Translations under genes and position numbers: made by a program
Part shown: positions 63,491 through 64,000 of the stretch, piece after piece
How positions within the stretch are numbered: position 1 is the first letter of the stretch
Layout: every line of letters begins with the position of its first letter
The notes under the pieces: model-generated
Told to the model about the DNA's origin: nothing
The model's input: the letters and a program-made list of their open reading frames with translations, nothing else
Database searches by the model: none
NCBI GenBank assembly: GCA_947501555.1
Contig: CANMWG010000001.1
Coordinates: 496,001-560,000 of the forward strand
Reading direction: 5' to 3'
DNA from: an uncultured Paracoccaceae bacterium
GTDB taxonomy: Bacteria > Pseudomonadota > Alphaproteobacteria > Rhodobacterales > Rhodobacteraceae
DNA length: 64,000 nucleotides

Positions 63491-64000
63491 ATGTCGATCA
63501 TGAAACTGACCGCGACAACCGCGGTTATTGCCCTTACTGCCACAACTTCATTTGCACGTGACAACGTGCAAGTTGCTGGTTCTTCCACCGTTTTGCCATA
63601 TGCATCAATCGTTGCTGAAGCATTCGGCGAAAACTTTGAATTCCCAACACCTGTTGTCGAATCAGGCGGTTCATCTGCCGGTCTGAAGCGTTTCTGCGAA
63701 GGCGTCGGTGAAAACACCATCGATATCGCAAACGCATCCCGTGCGATCCGTCCTGCAGAAGTCGAAGCCTGTGCCGCTGCTGGCGTGACAGACATCGTTG
63801 AAGTTCGCATTGGCTACGATGGGATCGTCTTCGCATCCCAGCTGGATGGCCCCGCATATACTGCGTTTGAGCCTGCCGATATCTTCAACGCATTGGCCCC
63901 TAAGGTTGTGGTCGATGGTGAGTTGGTCGACAACCCGTATACAATGTGGTCCGACTTCAACGCGGATCTGCCGTCCGAAGAAATCTTGGCCTTCATCCCG
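63491..64000 (+). CDS. pstS: Phosphate ABC transporter substrate-binding protein PstS (partial)
   Basis: Periplasmic phosphate receptor; the first 170 codons are present and the rest lies beyond the window. It has a signal peptide (MSIMKLTATTAVIALTATTSFA), then VQVAGSSTVLPYASIVAEAF, the PstS N-terminal phosphate loop, followed by ESGGSSAGLKRFCEGVG and IDIANASRAIRPAEVEAC, which supply further phosphate contacts. ATG at 63491 has AGGAG 8 bases upstream. Controlled by the Pho box just before it. This is probably the start of the pst operon. Confidence 0.93.
   Translation, partial: MSIMKLTATTAVIALTATTSFARDNVQVAGSSTVLPYASIVAEAFGENFEFPTPVVESGGSSAGLKRFCEGVGENTIDIANASRAIRPAEVEACAAAGVTDIVEVRIGYDGIVFASQLDGPAYTAFEPADIFNALAPKVVVDGELVDNPYTMWSDFNADLPSEEILAFIP

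Overview
The window is a gene-dense chromosome segment from an alphaproteobacterium, most likely a marine Rhodobacteraceae (Roseobacter-group) species. The evidence is the gene set and order: dusB-ntrB-ntrC-ntrY-ntrX-trkA-trkH-hfq-hflX; pyrH-frr-uppS-cdsA-dxr-rseP-bamA-skp-fabZ-lpxA-lpxI-lpxB; a fused ispDF; a class II DAHP synthase; an MttB-family protein; and small families typical of this group (DUF6477, DUF6456). I cannot fix the genus from sequence alone. I see no rRNA, tRNA, CRISPR array, transposase or phage gene.

Layout. 1-4696: a peptide/opine-type ABC importer (binding protein, two permeases, the second cut by the window edge) on the minus strand, with an AraC-family regulator upstream and an operator-like repeat between them. 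4751-17904: miaA, then a long plus-strand run for UMP kinase, ribosome recycling, undecaprenyl-PP and phospholipid synthesis, the MEP isoprenoid step Dxr, the RseP site-2 protease, the BamA/Skp outer-membrane assembly pair and lipid A synthesis. Many genes overlap by 1-4 bases, which suggests one envelope-biogenesis operon. 17830-22875: accessory transporters (two EamA exporters, a FadL-like porin), a YdcF protein, a degenerate zinc-peptidase-like protein and an ABM monooxygenase. 22890-33000: guaA, an MttB-family protein, DUF6477/DUF6456 proteins, lipA, a haem-domain protein, hpt, a Coq10/RatA-like protein, and the coupled ispDF-pgpA-pncC set. 33140-44877: the nitrogen-regulation and potassium-uptake operon through hfq and hflX. 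44982-49560: a PP2C-like phosphatase, two decayed gene ends, an orphan gene and a penicillin-acylase-family gene. 49618-55418: a branched-chain amino-acid-type ABC importer operon with two extra unrecognised proteins. 55498-64000: DUF1499, a GlxA-type regulator, class II DAHP synthase, PAS protein, yicC-gmk-gamma carbonic anhydrase, and the start of the phosphate regulon (phoR, a three-repeat Pho box, pstS cut by the window edge).

Most notable points. (1) Between the PP2C gene and the acylase lies a fossil duplication: a decayed copy of the acylase 3' end joined directly to a decayed copy of the hflX 3' end, followed by an orphan 212-residue gene. (2) Both NtrC and NtrX lack the sigma-54 contact (GAFTGA) loop. 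(3) The Liv-type operon carries a 52-residue membrane protein and a 188-residue secreted protein tied into it by overlapping start/stop codons. (4) A protein built like a neutral zinc metallopeptidase has lost its catalytic glutamate. Nothing here amounts to a clearly new defence or mobile system; the best candidates for undescribed biology are the two Liv-operon proteins and the orphan gene in the recombination scar.
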